Source: Devosia sp. FJ2-5-3
GTDB lineage: Bacteria > Pseudomonadota > Alphaproteobacteria > Rhizobiales > Devosiaceae
DNA: 64,000 nt
Assembly (NCBI RefSeq): GCF_029201545.1
Contig: NZ_CP104007.1
Span: 778,501 to 842,500 of the forward strand
Direction of reading: 5' to 3'
Shown here: piece after piece, positions 1 to 8,197 of the stretch
How the letters are laid out: each line of letters starts with the position of its first letter
Numbering within the stretch: the first letter of the stretch is position 1
Notes under the pieces: model-generated
Told to the model about the DNA's origin: nothing
The model's database searches: none
What the model saw: the letters and a program-made list of their open reading frames with translations, nothing else
Translations under genes and position numbers: made by a program

Positions 1-470
1 ATACCATCACCTATGCGATCGATCACAGTGTGGCCGGCAACACGTCGTCCCTGACGGGTGGTGTTGGTGGCGATACCTTCATCCTCTCCGGAGCGGCGAA
101 CGGCAATTTGTCTGCCGCAACCAATACCGGTGATCTCGAAGACAACCTAATCACCATCACCGACTTCGAAGGTGCTGAAGACGTCCTGGACATCTCGGGT
201 GTGGTTGCCCTTGGCGGTGGCGTGCGGACGACGCAGAATGTCGTCAACATTGCCCTGACGGCCGCCGATCCGGCAAACCTCTTTGAGGCTGCGGATGCAG
301 TGGCCGGTGCCCTGGTTGCGGCAGGTGACTACGCCTTCTTCGCTTTCGAAGGCAACACCTATCTCTACGCAGACGCGAACTTCGACGGCGCACTTTCCAT
401 CGACGACGCACTGATCCAGCTGACCGGCGTGGCGGTTGCGGACCTTACCGCCGCAAACCTGATCGTCTGA
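1..470 (+). CDS. C-terminal part of a repeat-type secreted/surface protein (5' end outside window)
   Basis: The reading frame is open from the first bases (codons start at base 3), so the gene begins upstream and only about the last 155 residues are here. The segment is acidic and rich in Gly, Asp, Asn and Ala, with almost no Lys and no Cys. It contains GGVGGDTFILSG, which resembles the GGxGxDxF repeats of RTX or type I-secreted proteins, followed by a DFEGAEDVLDIS stretch. The end, with FEGNTYLYADANFDG and then SIDDALIQLTGV, looks like the uncleaved C-terminal secretion region of such proteins. A calcium-binding extracellular or surface role is inferred from this composition; the catalytic or adhesive part, if any, is not visible. 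A strong terminator follows 17 bases after the stop. Confidence 0.7.
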   Translation, partial: TITYAIDHSVAGNTSSLTGGVGGDTFILSGAANGNLSAATNTGDLEDNLITITDFEGAEDVLDISGVVALGGGVRTTQNVVNIALTAADPANLFEAADAVAGALVAAGDYAFFAFEGNTYLYADANFDGALSIDDALIQLTGVAVADLTAANLIV

Positions 471-486
471 TCGCGCCTAATGTCAA

Positions 487-520
487 AAATCCCCCCGGCT
501 GCGGCTGGGGGGATTTCCTT
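487..520. terminator. Rho-independent terminator between convergent genes
   Basis: A perfect 10-bp stem (AAATCCCCCC at 487-496 with GGGGGGATTT at 507-516) encloses a 10-base loop and is followed by CCTTTT. It sits between the secreted-protein gene and the convergent DUF4214 gene. The A-run on the left arm means it could serve both directions. Confidence 0.85.
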
Positions 521-545
521 TTGGACATAACGCAGTGCCGTCCAA

Positions 546-1436
546 TCAAACGTACCAGATTCCATCCGCCATACCAGGCGCGGTGGTTGCCTTGTTCTCC
601 GCGCTGTCCGCGAAAAACAGCAGCATGTCCTGTCGCGAATACTGGCCGCTTTCGAGCTGGCCCACCCAGAAATCAAATCCGGCCTGATCCTTCTCGCGGC
701 CAAGCGCATTGGTATAGAGCAGGCCCACGAAGGCGCTGTTGCTGACCGTCGCTTCTGTTCCGTAGAGCGCAGCAAACTCCGCCGATCCCATGAAGCCGGC
801 AGCAACTGCCTTGAGATCGGCAATGCGGTCATCCTGGTGGCGGATCCAGAAGCCGAGACCGGCATCATCAGGATCGCGGTTGAACGCGGCCTTGTAGAGC
901 CGCACCATCTGGCCCGGCGCCCCGTCGATATCAAAGGCCAGGATGCCGTCATTGAATTGCAGGCGCTCGATATTGGGTGCCTTGTAGCTGTAGCTGGCCC
1001 CTTCAACCGTCACGATCTTGGTGACCGGGTCGTATTTTGCGGTAATTTCGGCAAAGACCTTTTGAATGCGGGCGATGTCGATGTCGCCGATCGATACCAC
1101 CACCGGATTGCCCGTGCTGCCGCCACCACCCGCCCCGCCCAGTTCGGGAATGTCACTCAGCAGCGTCGATGGGGGATATTTGGCGAGCAGCGCGTCGACC
1201 GAAGAGATGAATTCCGCCTTGCCCATCTCGAAGAGCTGCGGATTGGCATTCAGCTCGGCGCGGGCCAGTTTCAGATTGGCCTCAAGCTCGGGCGTCCATT
1301 GGTTAAAACTGCGCAGCAATTCTTCGATCTTGTTGAAGAGCGCGTCGAAGCTGGTGATGGTCAGGCCACCGACCATGGATTTGGACAGATCGATAAATCC
1401 CTTCAGATCGCCGATCGTCATGGTTTGTGTTGCCAA
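546..1436 (-). CDS. DUF4214 domain-containing protein
   Basis: This 296-residue protein has a C-terminal half (about 185-290) with two copies of the DUF4214 pattern: LYKAAFNRDPDDAGLGFWI and LLYTNALGREKDQAGFDFWV, each followed by a helical segment ending near SAEF or SAEN. DUF4214 is common in extracellular and S-layer-associated proteins of alphaproteobacteria; its biochemical role is not established. The N-terminal half is helical, with a Gly-rich linker around residue 125. There is no signal peptide. I chose the TTG at 1436 because AGGGAG lies 9 bases upstream of it; an ATG at 1421 in the same frame is the alternative. Facing the secreted repeat protein tail to tail suggests a shared cell-surface context. 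Confidence 0.8.
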   Translation of the reverse strand: MATQTMTIGDLKGFIDLSKSMVGGLTITSFDALFNKIEELLRSFNQWTPELEANLKLARAELNANPQLFEMGKAEFISSVDALLAKYPPSTLLSDIPELGGAGGGGSTGNPVVVSIGDIDIARIQKVFAEITAKYDPVTKIVTVEGASYSYKAPNIERLQFNDGILAFDIDGAPGQMVRLYKAAFNRDPDDAGLGFWIRHQDDRIADLKAVAAGFMGSAEFAALYGTEATVSNSAFVGLLYTNALGREKDQAGFDFWVGQLESGQYSRQDMLLFFADSAENKATTAPGMADGIWYV

Positions 1437-1634
1437 GATTGTGGTCTCCCTCTGGTTCCTAGCGTTCCGGACCGCAATCTGCACGCCTTGGGCCGGATCG
1501 GGCCTGAGGATACAGGCGTCGGCATCCGGGCATGACCCTCTAACAGGGGTAGTGGCTGCGCTTTATCGATGGGCGGCGACATGCCCCAGAGGCTTGCCAT
1601 TGTGTTGCCGCCCAACTCCGATCAATGTCCCGAC

Positions 1635-2654
1635 ATGACCGAGCAGACCCTTTCCCTGATTCCCGATTTCGACCTTTCGGCGCGCAATACTTTGGCCCTT
1701 AAAGCCCGCTCACGCTTCGGCCTTGTGCTGGATGCGCCCGACCAGGTCCCGGCTGCCTTTGCCCTGGCGGAAAAGCGCGGCCTCGGCCTGCGCATTCTCG
1801 GCGGCGGCAGCAATGTCGTGCTTTCGCCCGAGTTCGAGGGGATCACGGCTCTTGTCGCGATCAAGGGTCGCTCCATCCGCGAAGAAACCGACGAACACGT
1901 TCTGGTCGAGGCGGCGGCAGGGGAAAACTGGAACGATCTTGTCGCCTACACGGTCAAGGCCGGGTTCGGCGGCATCGAGAACCTCGCCCTCATCCCAGGC
2001 ACGGTCGGCGCGGCCCCGGTGCAGAATATCGGCGCTTATGGCGCCGAAATCGCCGATGTCTTTGAGAGCCTTACCGCCTATGACAGCGCGACCGGGGAAG
2101 TCGTCGAATTTTCGCGACAGGATTGCGGCTTTGCCTATCGCGACAGCGTCTTCAAGCAGCAGGCCGGGCGCTTCGTCGTGCTATCGCTGCGCCTGCGCCT
2201 GCCCAAGCCATGGCAGCCCAATCTGGGTTTTGCCGGACTTTCCGAGCTGGCCGGACGAGACGACCTCACCCCTGGCCTGGTGATGGACCGGGTCATCGCC
2301 CTGCGCCAGTCCAAGCTGCCCGATTGGCGCGTCACGCCAAATGCAGGCTCCTTTTTCCAGAACCCTGTCGTTGCGCCATCGCAGGTGGAGCCGATCCTTG
2401 CCGAATTCCCCAATGCGCCGAAATATCCGCAAGCCGATGGAAAGCTGAAACTCTCCGCGGGCTGGCTGATCGAGCAGGCTGGCCTGAAAGGATTTACCCT
2501 GGGCCCGGCCGGCATTTCCGAACGCCATGCCCTCGTGGTGGTCAACCATGGCGGTGCAAGCGCCGACGATATTTCCGCACTCGCCAGCCACATCAAGGCG
2601 ACGATCAGGGCCCGGTTCGGCGTCGAACTCCATCAGGAGCCGGTGCTGCTTTAG
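1635..2654 (+). CDS. murB: UDP-N-acetylmuramate dehydrogenase (MurB), E. coli-like type
   Basis: MurB reduces UDP-GlcNAc-enolpyruvate to UDP-MurNAc with NADPH and FAD in cytoplasmic peptidoglycan precursor synthesis. The 339-residue product matches the E. coli form in layout: FAD-binding ILGGGSNVVL, then ENLALIPG, QNIGAYGAE, YRDSVFK and NAGSFFQNP with the catalytic Ser, and a terminal HQEPVLL that supplies the active-site Glu. The YRDSVFK insertion and C-terminal region are those of the type I enzyme. No other cell-wall gene is adjacent, so this copy is outside a division/cell-wall cluster. The start at 1635 gives the usual length; open upstream ATGs at 1569 and 1581 would add 18-22 residues and have no better ribosome site. 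Confidence 0.93.
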   Translation: MTEQTLSLIPDFDLSARNTLALKARSRFGLVLDAPDQVPAAFALAEKRGLGLRILGGGSNVVLSPEFEGITALVAIKGRSIREETDEHVLVEAAAGENWNDLVAYTVKAGFGGIENLALIPGTVGAAPVQNIGAYGAEIADVFESLTAYDSATGEVVEFSRQDCGFAYRDSVFKQQAGRFVVLSLRLRLPKPWQPNLGFAGLSELAGRDDLTPGLVMDRVIALRQSKLPDWRVTPNAGSFFQNPVVAPSQVEPILAEFPNAPKYPQADGKLKLSAGWLIEQAGLKGFTLGPAGISERHALVVVNHGGASADDISALASHIKATIRARFGVELHQEPVLL

Positions 2655-2672
2655 CCCGGCTGCTCGTCAGGA

Positions 2673-4295
2673 TCAGTGGCGCAGGCCGGGCGCTTCCTGC
2701 CCAGTCGACTGCACATATTCGCTGTAGCCGCCGCCATAGACATGCACCCCGTCCGGGGTCAGCTCCAGCACGCGGTTGGAGAGGGCGGCGAGGAAATGGC
2801 GGTCGTGCGAAACGAACAGCATGGTGCCCGCATAGTCCTTGAGCGCCTCGATCAGCATTTCCTTGGTGGCGATGTCGAGATGGTTGGTGGGCTCGTCGAG
2901 CACGAGGAAGTTCGGCGGATCGAACAACAGGATGGCCATCACCAGCCGGGCCTTCTCGCCGCCCGAGAGCACCCGGCATTTCTTTTCGATATCGTCGCCT
3001 GAAAAGCCGAAGCATCCGGCGAGGGCGCGCAGCGGAGCCTGTCCGGCCTGCGGGAAATTGTCTTCCAGCGTCTGGAAAATGGTGCGGTCGCCATCGAGCA
3101 CGTCCATGGCGTGCTGGGCGAAATAGCCCATCTTGACGCTCGGCCCGATATTGACCGTCCCCGTGTCGGGGTCGGCCCCTCCGGCGATCAGCTTGAGCAG
3201 AGTGGATTTGCCCGCCCCGTTGACGCCCATGATGCACCAGCGCTCGCGGCGGCGCACATGGAAGTCGAGCCCTTCATAGATGGTCTTGTTGCCATAGCGC
3301 TTGTGCACGTTCTTGAGGATGGCCACGTCCTCGCCCGAGCGTGGGGCAGGGCGGAATTCGAAGACCACGGTCTGGCGGGTCTTGGGCATTTCGACCTTGT
3401 CGATCTTGTCGAGCTTTTTCACCCGGCTCTGCACCTGAGCGGCATGGCTGGCGCGCGCCTTGAAGCGCTCGATAAAGGCGATTTCCTTGGCCAGCATGGC
3501 CTGCTGACGTTCGAACTGGGCCTGCTGGTTCTTGTCGGAGAGCGCCCGCTGCTGCTGGTAAAATTCGTAGTCGCCCGAATAGGCGGTGAGCGTGCCGGCA
3601 TCGATCTCGATGATCTTGTTGACGATCCGGTCCATGAAGGCGCGATCGTGCGAAGTCATCAACAGCGCGCCCTCATAGCTTCTGAGAAAATCCTCGAGCC
3701 AGATCAGGCTTTCGATATCGAGATGGTTGCTCGGTTCGTCGAGCAGCAGGGCGTCCGGGCGCTTGAGAAGGATTTTGGCTAGCGCCACCCTCATCTTCCA
3801 GCCGCCTGACAGGGCGCCGACATCGCCGTCCATCATTTCCTGGGAAAAGCCCAGTCCATCGAGCACTTCGCGGGCCCGGGCGTCGAGGGCATAGCCATCC
3901 AGCTCCTGGAACTGGGCCTGCACATCGCCATAGCGTTCGATGATGGCGTCCATCTCGTCGGCCTTGTCAGGATCGGCCATGGCCGCTTCCAGCTCGGCCA
4001 TTTCGGCGGTCAGCGCGGCGATGGGGCCGACGCCTTCCATCACTTCCACAACGGCAGGGCGTCCCGACATTTCGCCCACATCCTGGTCGAAATAGCCGAT
4101 GGTGACGCCGCGATCGACGGAGACCTGGCCCTCATCGGGCAGTTCCTCGCCGGCGATCATGCGGAACAGCGTCGACTTGCCCGCGCCATTGGGCCCGACC
4201 AGCCCCACCTTCTCGCCCTTTTGCAGCGCAGCGGACGCGTCGATGAAGACGATCTGCTTGCCGTTCTGCTTGGCGATGTTTTCAAGGCGGATCAT
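2673..4295 (-). CDS. ABC-F family ATPase (translation-associated type)
   Basis: This 540-residue soluble protein has two ABC nucleotide-binding domains and no membrane segment. The first has Walker A GPNGAGKST, signature LSGGWKMRVALAK and LLLDEPSNHLD; the second has GVNGAGKST, LSGGEKARLVMAILL and LVLDEPTNHLD. A charged helical linker lies between them (about 240-310). This is the ABC-F layout, whose members act on ribosomes (EttA, YbiT and antibiotic-resistance relatives). The exact subfamily and substrate cannot be fixed from the sequence. The start is ATG 4295; a GTG two codons upstream is possible. It converges on murB with an 18-base gap. Confidence 0.9.
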   Translation of the reverse strand: MIRLENIAKQNGKQIVFIDASAALQKGEKVGLVGPNGAGKSTLFRMIAGEELPDEGQVSVDRGVTIGYFDQDVGEMSGRPAVVEVMEGVGPIAALTAEMAELEAAMADPDKADEMDAIIERYGDVQAQFQELDGYALDARAREVLDGLGFSQEMMDGDVGALSGGWKMRVALAKILLKRPDALLLDEPSNHLDIESLIWLEDFLRSYEGALLMTSHDRAFMDRIVNKIIEIDAGTLTAYSGDYEFYQQQRALSDKNQQAQFERQQAMLAKEIAFIERFKARASHAAQVQSRVKKLDKIDKVEMPKTRQTVVFEFRPAPRSGEDVAILKNVHKRYGNKTIYEGLDFHVRRRERWCIMGVNGAGKSTLLKLIAGGADPDTGTVNIGPSVKMGYFAQHAMDVLDGDRTIFQTLEDNFPQAGQAPLRALAGCFGFSGDDIEKKCRVLSGGEKARLVMAILLFDPPNFLVLDEPTNHLDIATKEMLIEALKDYAGTMLFVSHDRHFLAALSNRVLELTPDGVHVYGGGYSEYVQSTGQEAPGLRH

Positions 4296-4420
4296 GGGCA
4301 CAAATACTTTCGGACACGGGACGCGCCCCTAAAGCATTCCTGGCCCCAAGGCGCAAGAGACGCATGCGCGCATCTGGTGTGCACAAGGGGAACGCGCTGC
4401 CCCCGCCACACCCACAGGAC

Positions 4421-4473
4421 CGGCTCCTCCCCCGTAACGGGGGAGGCTGGGAGGGGGAGCGGAAGCCCGGATG
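4421..4473. repeat. GC-rich palindromic intergenic repeat, copy 1
   Basis: A 53-base unit is present here and again at 4601-4653, exactly 180 bases away, nearly unchanged over its length. Its core CTCCCCCGTAACGGGGGAG can fold into a hairpin. A related inverted unit containing CTCCCCACAAGGGGGAGG lies between the copies at about 4538-4558. The whole 4302-4664 gap holds only these repeats; no gene is visible in it. Confidence 0.8.
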
Positions 4474-4600
4474 GATGGGGAGGCAGATAGAACGAAAAGT
4501 CAGCTGACCGTGGCTCTCGTCCCCCCACCCTCATTCCCTCCCCACAAGGGGGAGGGAGGCCGATCTGTGCCTTTGGCAATAAACCGCCTCACCCACGGGC

Positions 4601-4653
4601 CGGCTCCTCCCCCGTAACGGGGGAGGCTGGGAGGGGGAGCGAGAGCCCGGATG
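4601..4653. repeat. GC-rich palindromic intergenic repeat, copy 2
   Basis: This is the second copy of the 53-base unit at 4421-4473, differing at about two bases near its 3' end. It lies just downstream of the pcaF stop codon, so its hairpin could also act in mRNA 3'-end formation. Confidence 0.8.
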
Positions 4654-4664
4654 CCGAAGAGCGA

Positions 4665-5867
4665 CTAAACCCGCTCGAGCCCCACAGCAATGCCCTGGCC
4701 AACACCAATACACATGGTCGCCAGCGCACGCTTGCCGCCGCCGAGCGCCAATTCCAGCGCCGCTGTCCCGGTGATGCGCGCCCCGCTCATGCCCAGCGGA
4801 TGGCCCAGCGCAATGGCCCCGCCATTGGGGTTCACGCGCGGATCGTCCTCGGCGATGCCAAGATCGCGCAACACCGCGATCCCCTGGCTGGCGAAGGCTT
4901 CATTGAGCTCGATCACGTCGAAATCGGCGGCATTCAGACCCAGACGCTCGAAGAGTTTCTTCGAGGCGGGAGCAGGGCCCATGCCCATGATGCGGGGCGG
5001 CACACCGGCCGTGGCGCCCCCCAAAATGCGGGCAATGGGGGTGAGGCCATATTTTTTCACGGCCGCTTCCGAGGCGATGATGAGCGCGGCCGCGCCATCA
5101 TTGACGCCCGAAGCATTGCCGGCGGTCACACTGCCATTGGGAAACAGCGGGCGCAGCTTGGACAGCGTTTCTATCGTCGTGCCCGCGCGCGGATGCTCGT
5201 CGGTCTCGACGATCACCGCCTCGCCCTTTTTCTGCGGAATGGTCACCGGAACGATTTCCTGCGCCAGTCGGCCATTTTTTTGCGCCGCCACGGCCTTTTC
5301 CTGGCTGCGGACGGCGAAGGCGTCCTGGGCCTCACGCGACACGGCAAAATCCTGAGCCACGTTTTCGCCGGTCTCGGGCATGGAATCGACGCCATATTGC
5401 GCCTTCATGGCCGGGTTGACGAAACGCCAGCCGATGGTCGTGTCATAAATCTCGGCATTGCGGGAAAAGGCGGTATCCGCCTTGGGCATGACGAAGGGCG
5501 CGCGCGACATGGATTCGGTCCCGCCGGCGATCATCAGTTCCGCCTCGCCCGCCTTGATGGCGCGCGCGGCCGCGATCACCGCATCCATGCCCGAGCCGCA
5601 GAGGCGGTTGATGGTCGTGCCGGTCACGCCCACGGGTAGGCCCGCGAGCAGGCTGCTCATGCGCGCCACATTGCGATTGTCCTCGCCGGCCTGATTGGCA
5701 TTGCCGAAGATGACGTCGTCGACAGCGTCCCAATCGACACCGGTCTGTTCGGCCATGAGCGCGCGCAGCGGAATGGCACCGAGATCGTCAGGGCGGACAG
5801 AGGAAAGAGAGCCGCCAAAGCGGCCAATGGGGGTGCGCTTATAGGCGCAAATATAGGCTTCAGCCAT
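4665..5867 (-). CDS. pcaF: 3-oxoadipyl-CoA thiolase (PcaF-type acetyl-CoA acyltransferase)
   Basis: This thiolase cleaves 3-oxoadipyl-CoA to acetyl-CoA and succinyl-CoA, the last step of the beta-ketoadipate pathway. The 400-residue length equals that of PcaF. The nucleophilic Cys is in NRLCGSGMDA (near residue 90), NEAFA and GGAIALGHPLG carry the active-site Asn and His, and CIGVGQG near the end holds the second Cys. The start ATG at 5867 is 5 bases downstream of the pcaJ stop, so the order pcaI-pcaJ-pcaF is an operon. General biosynthetic thiolases are similar; the coupling to pcaIJ decides the name. Confidence 0.92.
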   Translation of the reverse strand: MAEAYICAYKRTPIGRFGGSLSSVRPDDLGAIPLRALMAEQTGVDWDAVDDVIFGNANQAGEDNRNVARMSSLLAGLPVGVTGTTINRLCGSGMDAVIAAARAIKAGEAELMIAGGTESMSRAPFVMPKADTAFSRNAEIYDTTIGWRFVNPAMKAQYGVDSMPETGENVAQDFAVSREAQDAFAVRSQEKAVAAQKNGRLAQEIVPVTIPQKKGEAVIVETDEHPRAGTTIETLSKLRPLFPNGSVTAGNASGVNDGAAALIIASEAAVKKYGLTPIARILGGATAGVPPRIMGMGPAPASKKLFERLGLNAADFDVIELNEAFASQGIAVLRDLGIAEDDPRVNPNGGAIALGHPLGMSGARITGTAALELALGGGKRALATMCIGVGQGIAVGLERV

Positions 5868-5872
5868 TTGTC

Positions 5873-6547
5873 TCAGACCTCTGCGGCGACAAGGTCGCCA
5901 ATCGTTTCGGGCAGCACCAGTTCGGCGCCGGTCACGGCCTGCAAATCCTCGACATTCATGCCTGCCAGCTTCTCGCGCAGCACGAAGCGGCCATCCTCGA
6001 TGTCGATCACGGCAAGGCTGGTATAGACGCGGGTCACGCAGCCCACGCCGGTCAGCGGCAGGGTGCAGCGCTTGACGAGTTTCGGCTTGCCGTCCTTGGT
6101 CACGTGGTCGGTGATCACCGCGACGCGCTTGGCGCCGTGCACCAGATCCATGGCGCCGCCAACGGCCGGCACGCCCTTGGGACCGGTCGACCAATTGGCG
6201 AGATCGCCGTTTTCGGCGACTTCATAGGCGCCGAGGATCGCTACATCGAGATGCCCGCCGCGCACCATGGCAAAGCTGTCGGCATGGTGGAAAAAGACGG
6301 CGCCGGGTTTGAGCGTGATCGCCTTCTTGCCGGCATTGATAAGGTCCCAGTCCTCTTCGCCCTCGGCGGGGCTTTCACCGAAATTGAGCACGCCGTTCTC
6401 GGTGTGAAAAATGGCCTGGCGCCCGGGCGGCTGGAACTTCGCCACCATTTCGGGAAAGCCGATGCCGAGGTTCACATAGGCGCCGTCTTCAATGTCCTGG
6501 GCTGCGCGCCAGGCGATCTGGGCGTTGGAAAGCTTAGTCGCGCTCAT
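5873..6547 (-). CDS. pcaJ: 3-oxoadipate CoA-transferase subunit B
   Basis: This is the beta subunit of succinyl-CoA:3-ketoacid CoA-transferase, which moves CoA from succinyl-CoA to 3-oxoadipate. The 224-residue product has YVNLGIGFPEMV near the N-terminus and the HTENGVLNFG motif whose Glu forms the covalent thioester, plus GGHLDVAILGAYEV. Its ATG overlaps the pcaI stop in an ATGA arrangement, indicating translational coupling. SCOT-type acetoacetate transferases share these motifs; the adjoining pcaF and IclR regulator favour oxoadipate. Confidence 0.9.
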   Translation of the reverse strand: MSATKLSNAQIAWRAAQDIEDGAYVNLGIGFPEMVAKFQPPGRQAIFHTENGVLNFGESPAEGEEDWDLINAGKKAITLKPGAVFFHHADSFAMVRGGHLDVAILGAYEVAENGDLANWSTGPKGVPAVGGAMDLVHGAKRVAVITDHVTKDGKPKLVKRCTLPLTGVGCVTRVYTSLAVIDIEDGRFVLREKLAGMNVEDLQAVTGAELVLPETIGDLVAAEV

Positions 6548-7266
6548 GAATAGGCCACTCCTTCGCGCATCAGCGCCTCTTCCTGCCTGGCGTCTGCCAC
6601 TTCAACGATCCGGTTGACGAAAATGCCGGGGGTAACGACGTGCTCTGGGTCGATTTCGCCCGGCGCAACCACCTTGGTGGCCTGCACGATGGTCACCTTG
6701 GCCGCTGCCGCCATCAGGGGCGAGAAATTGCGCGCTGCCTTGCGATAGGTGAGATTGCCCATGGTGTCGGCCAGCTCTGCCTTGATCAGCGCAGCGTCGG
6801 CCTTGAGCCAGCGTTCCTGCACATAGTGCTTGCCGTCGAATTCGCCCACAGGCTTGCCCTTGGCGACGTCGGTGCCATAGCTCGCGGGGGTGTAGAAGGC
6901 CGGAATGCCGGCGCCACCGGCGCGGATGCGCTCGGCCAGCGTGCCCTGGGGCACCAGCTCGAGCTCGATTTCCCCGGCGAGATATTTTTCGGTGAAGGCG
7001 CGCGGATCGGCCGAGCGCGGGAACGAGCAGACCATCTTCTTGACCATGCCCGCATCGATCATGGCGGCAATGCCGATGCGGCCATTGCCGGCATTATTGT
7101 TAACGACAGTCAGATTCTTGGGGCTGCCAGTGGCCTTGAACCGGTCGATCAGTGCGTGGATGAGCTCGATCGGCGCGCCAGAGCCGCCAAATCCGCCCAC
7201 CATCAGCACCATGCCATCTTCGATCCCGGCCACGGCGGTGGCGAGATCGGGAACACTCTTGTCCAT
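6544..7266 (-). CDS. pcaI: 3-oxoadipate CoA-transferase subunit A
   Basis: This is the alpha subunit partner of PcaJ (240 residues). The Gly-rich GGFGGSGAPIELI near residue 24 is the CoA-transferase family signature of A subunits; NNAGNGRIGIAAMI and the GIPAFYTPASYGTD segment also fit. It is the first gene of the leftward pcaIJF operon, divergent from the IclR regulator across a 116-base gap that holds a perfect inverted repeat. No upper-pathway genes (pcaHG, pcaB, pcaC, pcaD) are in this window. Confidence 0.9.
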   Translation of the reverse strand: MDKSVPDLATAVAGIEDGMVLMVGGFGGSGAPIELIHALIDRFKATGSPKNLTVVNNNAGNGRIGIAAMIDAGMVKKMVCSFPRSADPRAFTEKYLAGEIELELVPQGTLAERIRAGGAGIPAFYTPASYGTDVAKGKPVGEFDGKHYVQERWLKADAALIKAELADTMGNLTYRKAARNFSPLMAAAAKVTIVQATKVVAPGEIDPEHVVTPGIFVNRIVEVADARQEEALMREGVAYS

Positions 7267-7331
7267 GCGATTATCCCTTGTGGAGCGTTGACCCGACTAT
7301 GCCCAAGGCCAGCATTGCGGGCCAAGCATTA

Positions 7332-7366
7332 TGTGCGATATGCTGTATTTGTTGAGTAATCGCACA
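7332..7366. promoter_or_regulatory. Putative PcaR/IclR operator in the pcaI-pcaR divergent promoter
   Basis: A perfect 8-bp inverted repeat, TGTGCGAT (7332-7339) and ATCGCACA (7359-7366), flanks a 19-base spacer midway between pcaI and the IclR-family gene. The ATCGCACA half resembles, from memory, the core of Pseudomonas PcaR sites. Position and symmetry make it the likely binding site of the neighbouring regulator; binding is inferred. Confidence 0.6.
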
Positions 7367-7382
7367 AGTATGGGGTGCGGAG

Positions 7383-8144
7383 ATGGCTATTCTGGAGCGC
7401 GACATCATGGGCGGGCTGGGCAAGGGTCTGCTGGTCATCGAGACCTTCACCGCCACCCGCCCGCGCCAGTCGATCAGCGAAGTCGCCGAAGCGTCCGGCC
7501 TTGATCGAGCGACCGCTCGCCGGTGCCTCCTCACCCTCGCGCATATGGGATACGCCGATTATGACGGGAAATATTTCACCCTGACGCCGCGCGTGCTGCG
7601 GCTGGGCACGGCGTGCCTTGCCACCATGCCGCTGCCGCAACTGGTCCAGCCGCTGCTCGACAAGCTCTCCGAGGAATTGGGGGAGAGCTCCTCGGTCTCG
7701 ATCCTCGATGGGCCGGAAATCGTCTATGTCGCGCGCGCCGCACAGCGCAAGGTCATGTCCATCGCGCTGATGCCGGGTTCGCGCCTGCCGGCCTTCTGCA
7801 CCTCTATGGGGCGGGTCATGTTGGCTGCGATGCCTCCCGAAGCTGCTCGCGGCCTTCTCGGGGCAGGCCCGCTGGTCGCCCGCACGCGCTTCACCCAGAC
7901 CGACATCGACACCTTGATGGCCGAACTTGTCCTTGTGCGCGAGCAGGGATTTGCGGTCATCGACCAGGAGGTCGAGTTGGGCCTCCGCTCCATCGCAGTG
8001 CCATTGCTCAACGCCCGGGGCAGTGTCGTTGCCGCGCTCAATGTGGGCGTGGCCGCGGGCCAGGTGGCCCTTGAGGAGTTGGCGCCCAGATTTCTCGGCG
8101 CGCTTCCGGGCGTGCAGGCCGAAGTTCGGGCCATGTTGCGCTAG
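7383..8144 (+). CDS. pcaR: IclR-family transcriptional regulator, PcaR-like
   Basis: The 253-residue protein has an N-terminal winged helix (about 12-70; SISEVAEASGLDRATARRCL is the helix-turn-helix) and a C-terminal IclR effector domain (about 80-250, with SSVSILDGPEIVYVAR and LGLRSIAVPL). The PcaR/PcaU/PobR branch of IclR begins with a similar RGL/KGL-VIE segment. PcaR proteins activate pca genes in response to beta-ketoadipate. Its place head-to-head with pcaIJF supports that job. The start ATG 7383 gives the typical N-terminus; ATG 7410 is a shorter alternative. Confidence 0.85.
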   Translation: MAILERDIMGGLGKGLLVIETFTATRPRQSISEVAEASGLDRATARRCLLTLAHMGYADYDGKYFTLTPRVLRLGTACLATMPLPQLVQPLLDKLSEELGESSSVSILDGPEIVYVARAAQRKVMSIALMPGSRLPAFCTSMGRVMLAAMPPEAARGLLGAGPLVARTRFTQTDIDTLMAELVLVREQGFAVIDQEVELGLRSIAVPLLNARGSVVAALNVGVAAGQVALEELAPRFLGALPGVQAEVRAMLR

Positions 8145-8150
8145 AAAAAA

Positions 8151-8175
8151 AGCCCCGCCACAGGGCGGGGCTTTC
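8151..8175. terminator. Bidirectional rho-independent terminator
   Basis: AGCCCCGCC (8151-8159) pairs with GGCGGGGCT (8164-8172) around ACAG. The stem is preceded by a run of seven A and followed by TTT, so it can end both the regulator transcript and the convergent glutamate dehydrogenase transcript. Confidence 0.9.
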
Positions 8176-8197
8176 GAACTTATTGCACCAGAGCTTT

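Noticed and set aside
4302-4664. Repeat cluster considered as a CRISPR array
   Set aside because: Only two near-identical units with one 127-base interval, palindromic GC-rich cores, no regular spacers and no cas genes nearby.
5868-6194. Possible N-terminal extension of the thiolase into pcaJ
   Set aside because: The extension is pcaJ read in another frame; PcaF homologues start at the ATG at 5867.
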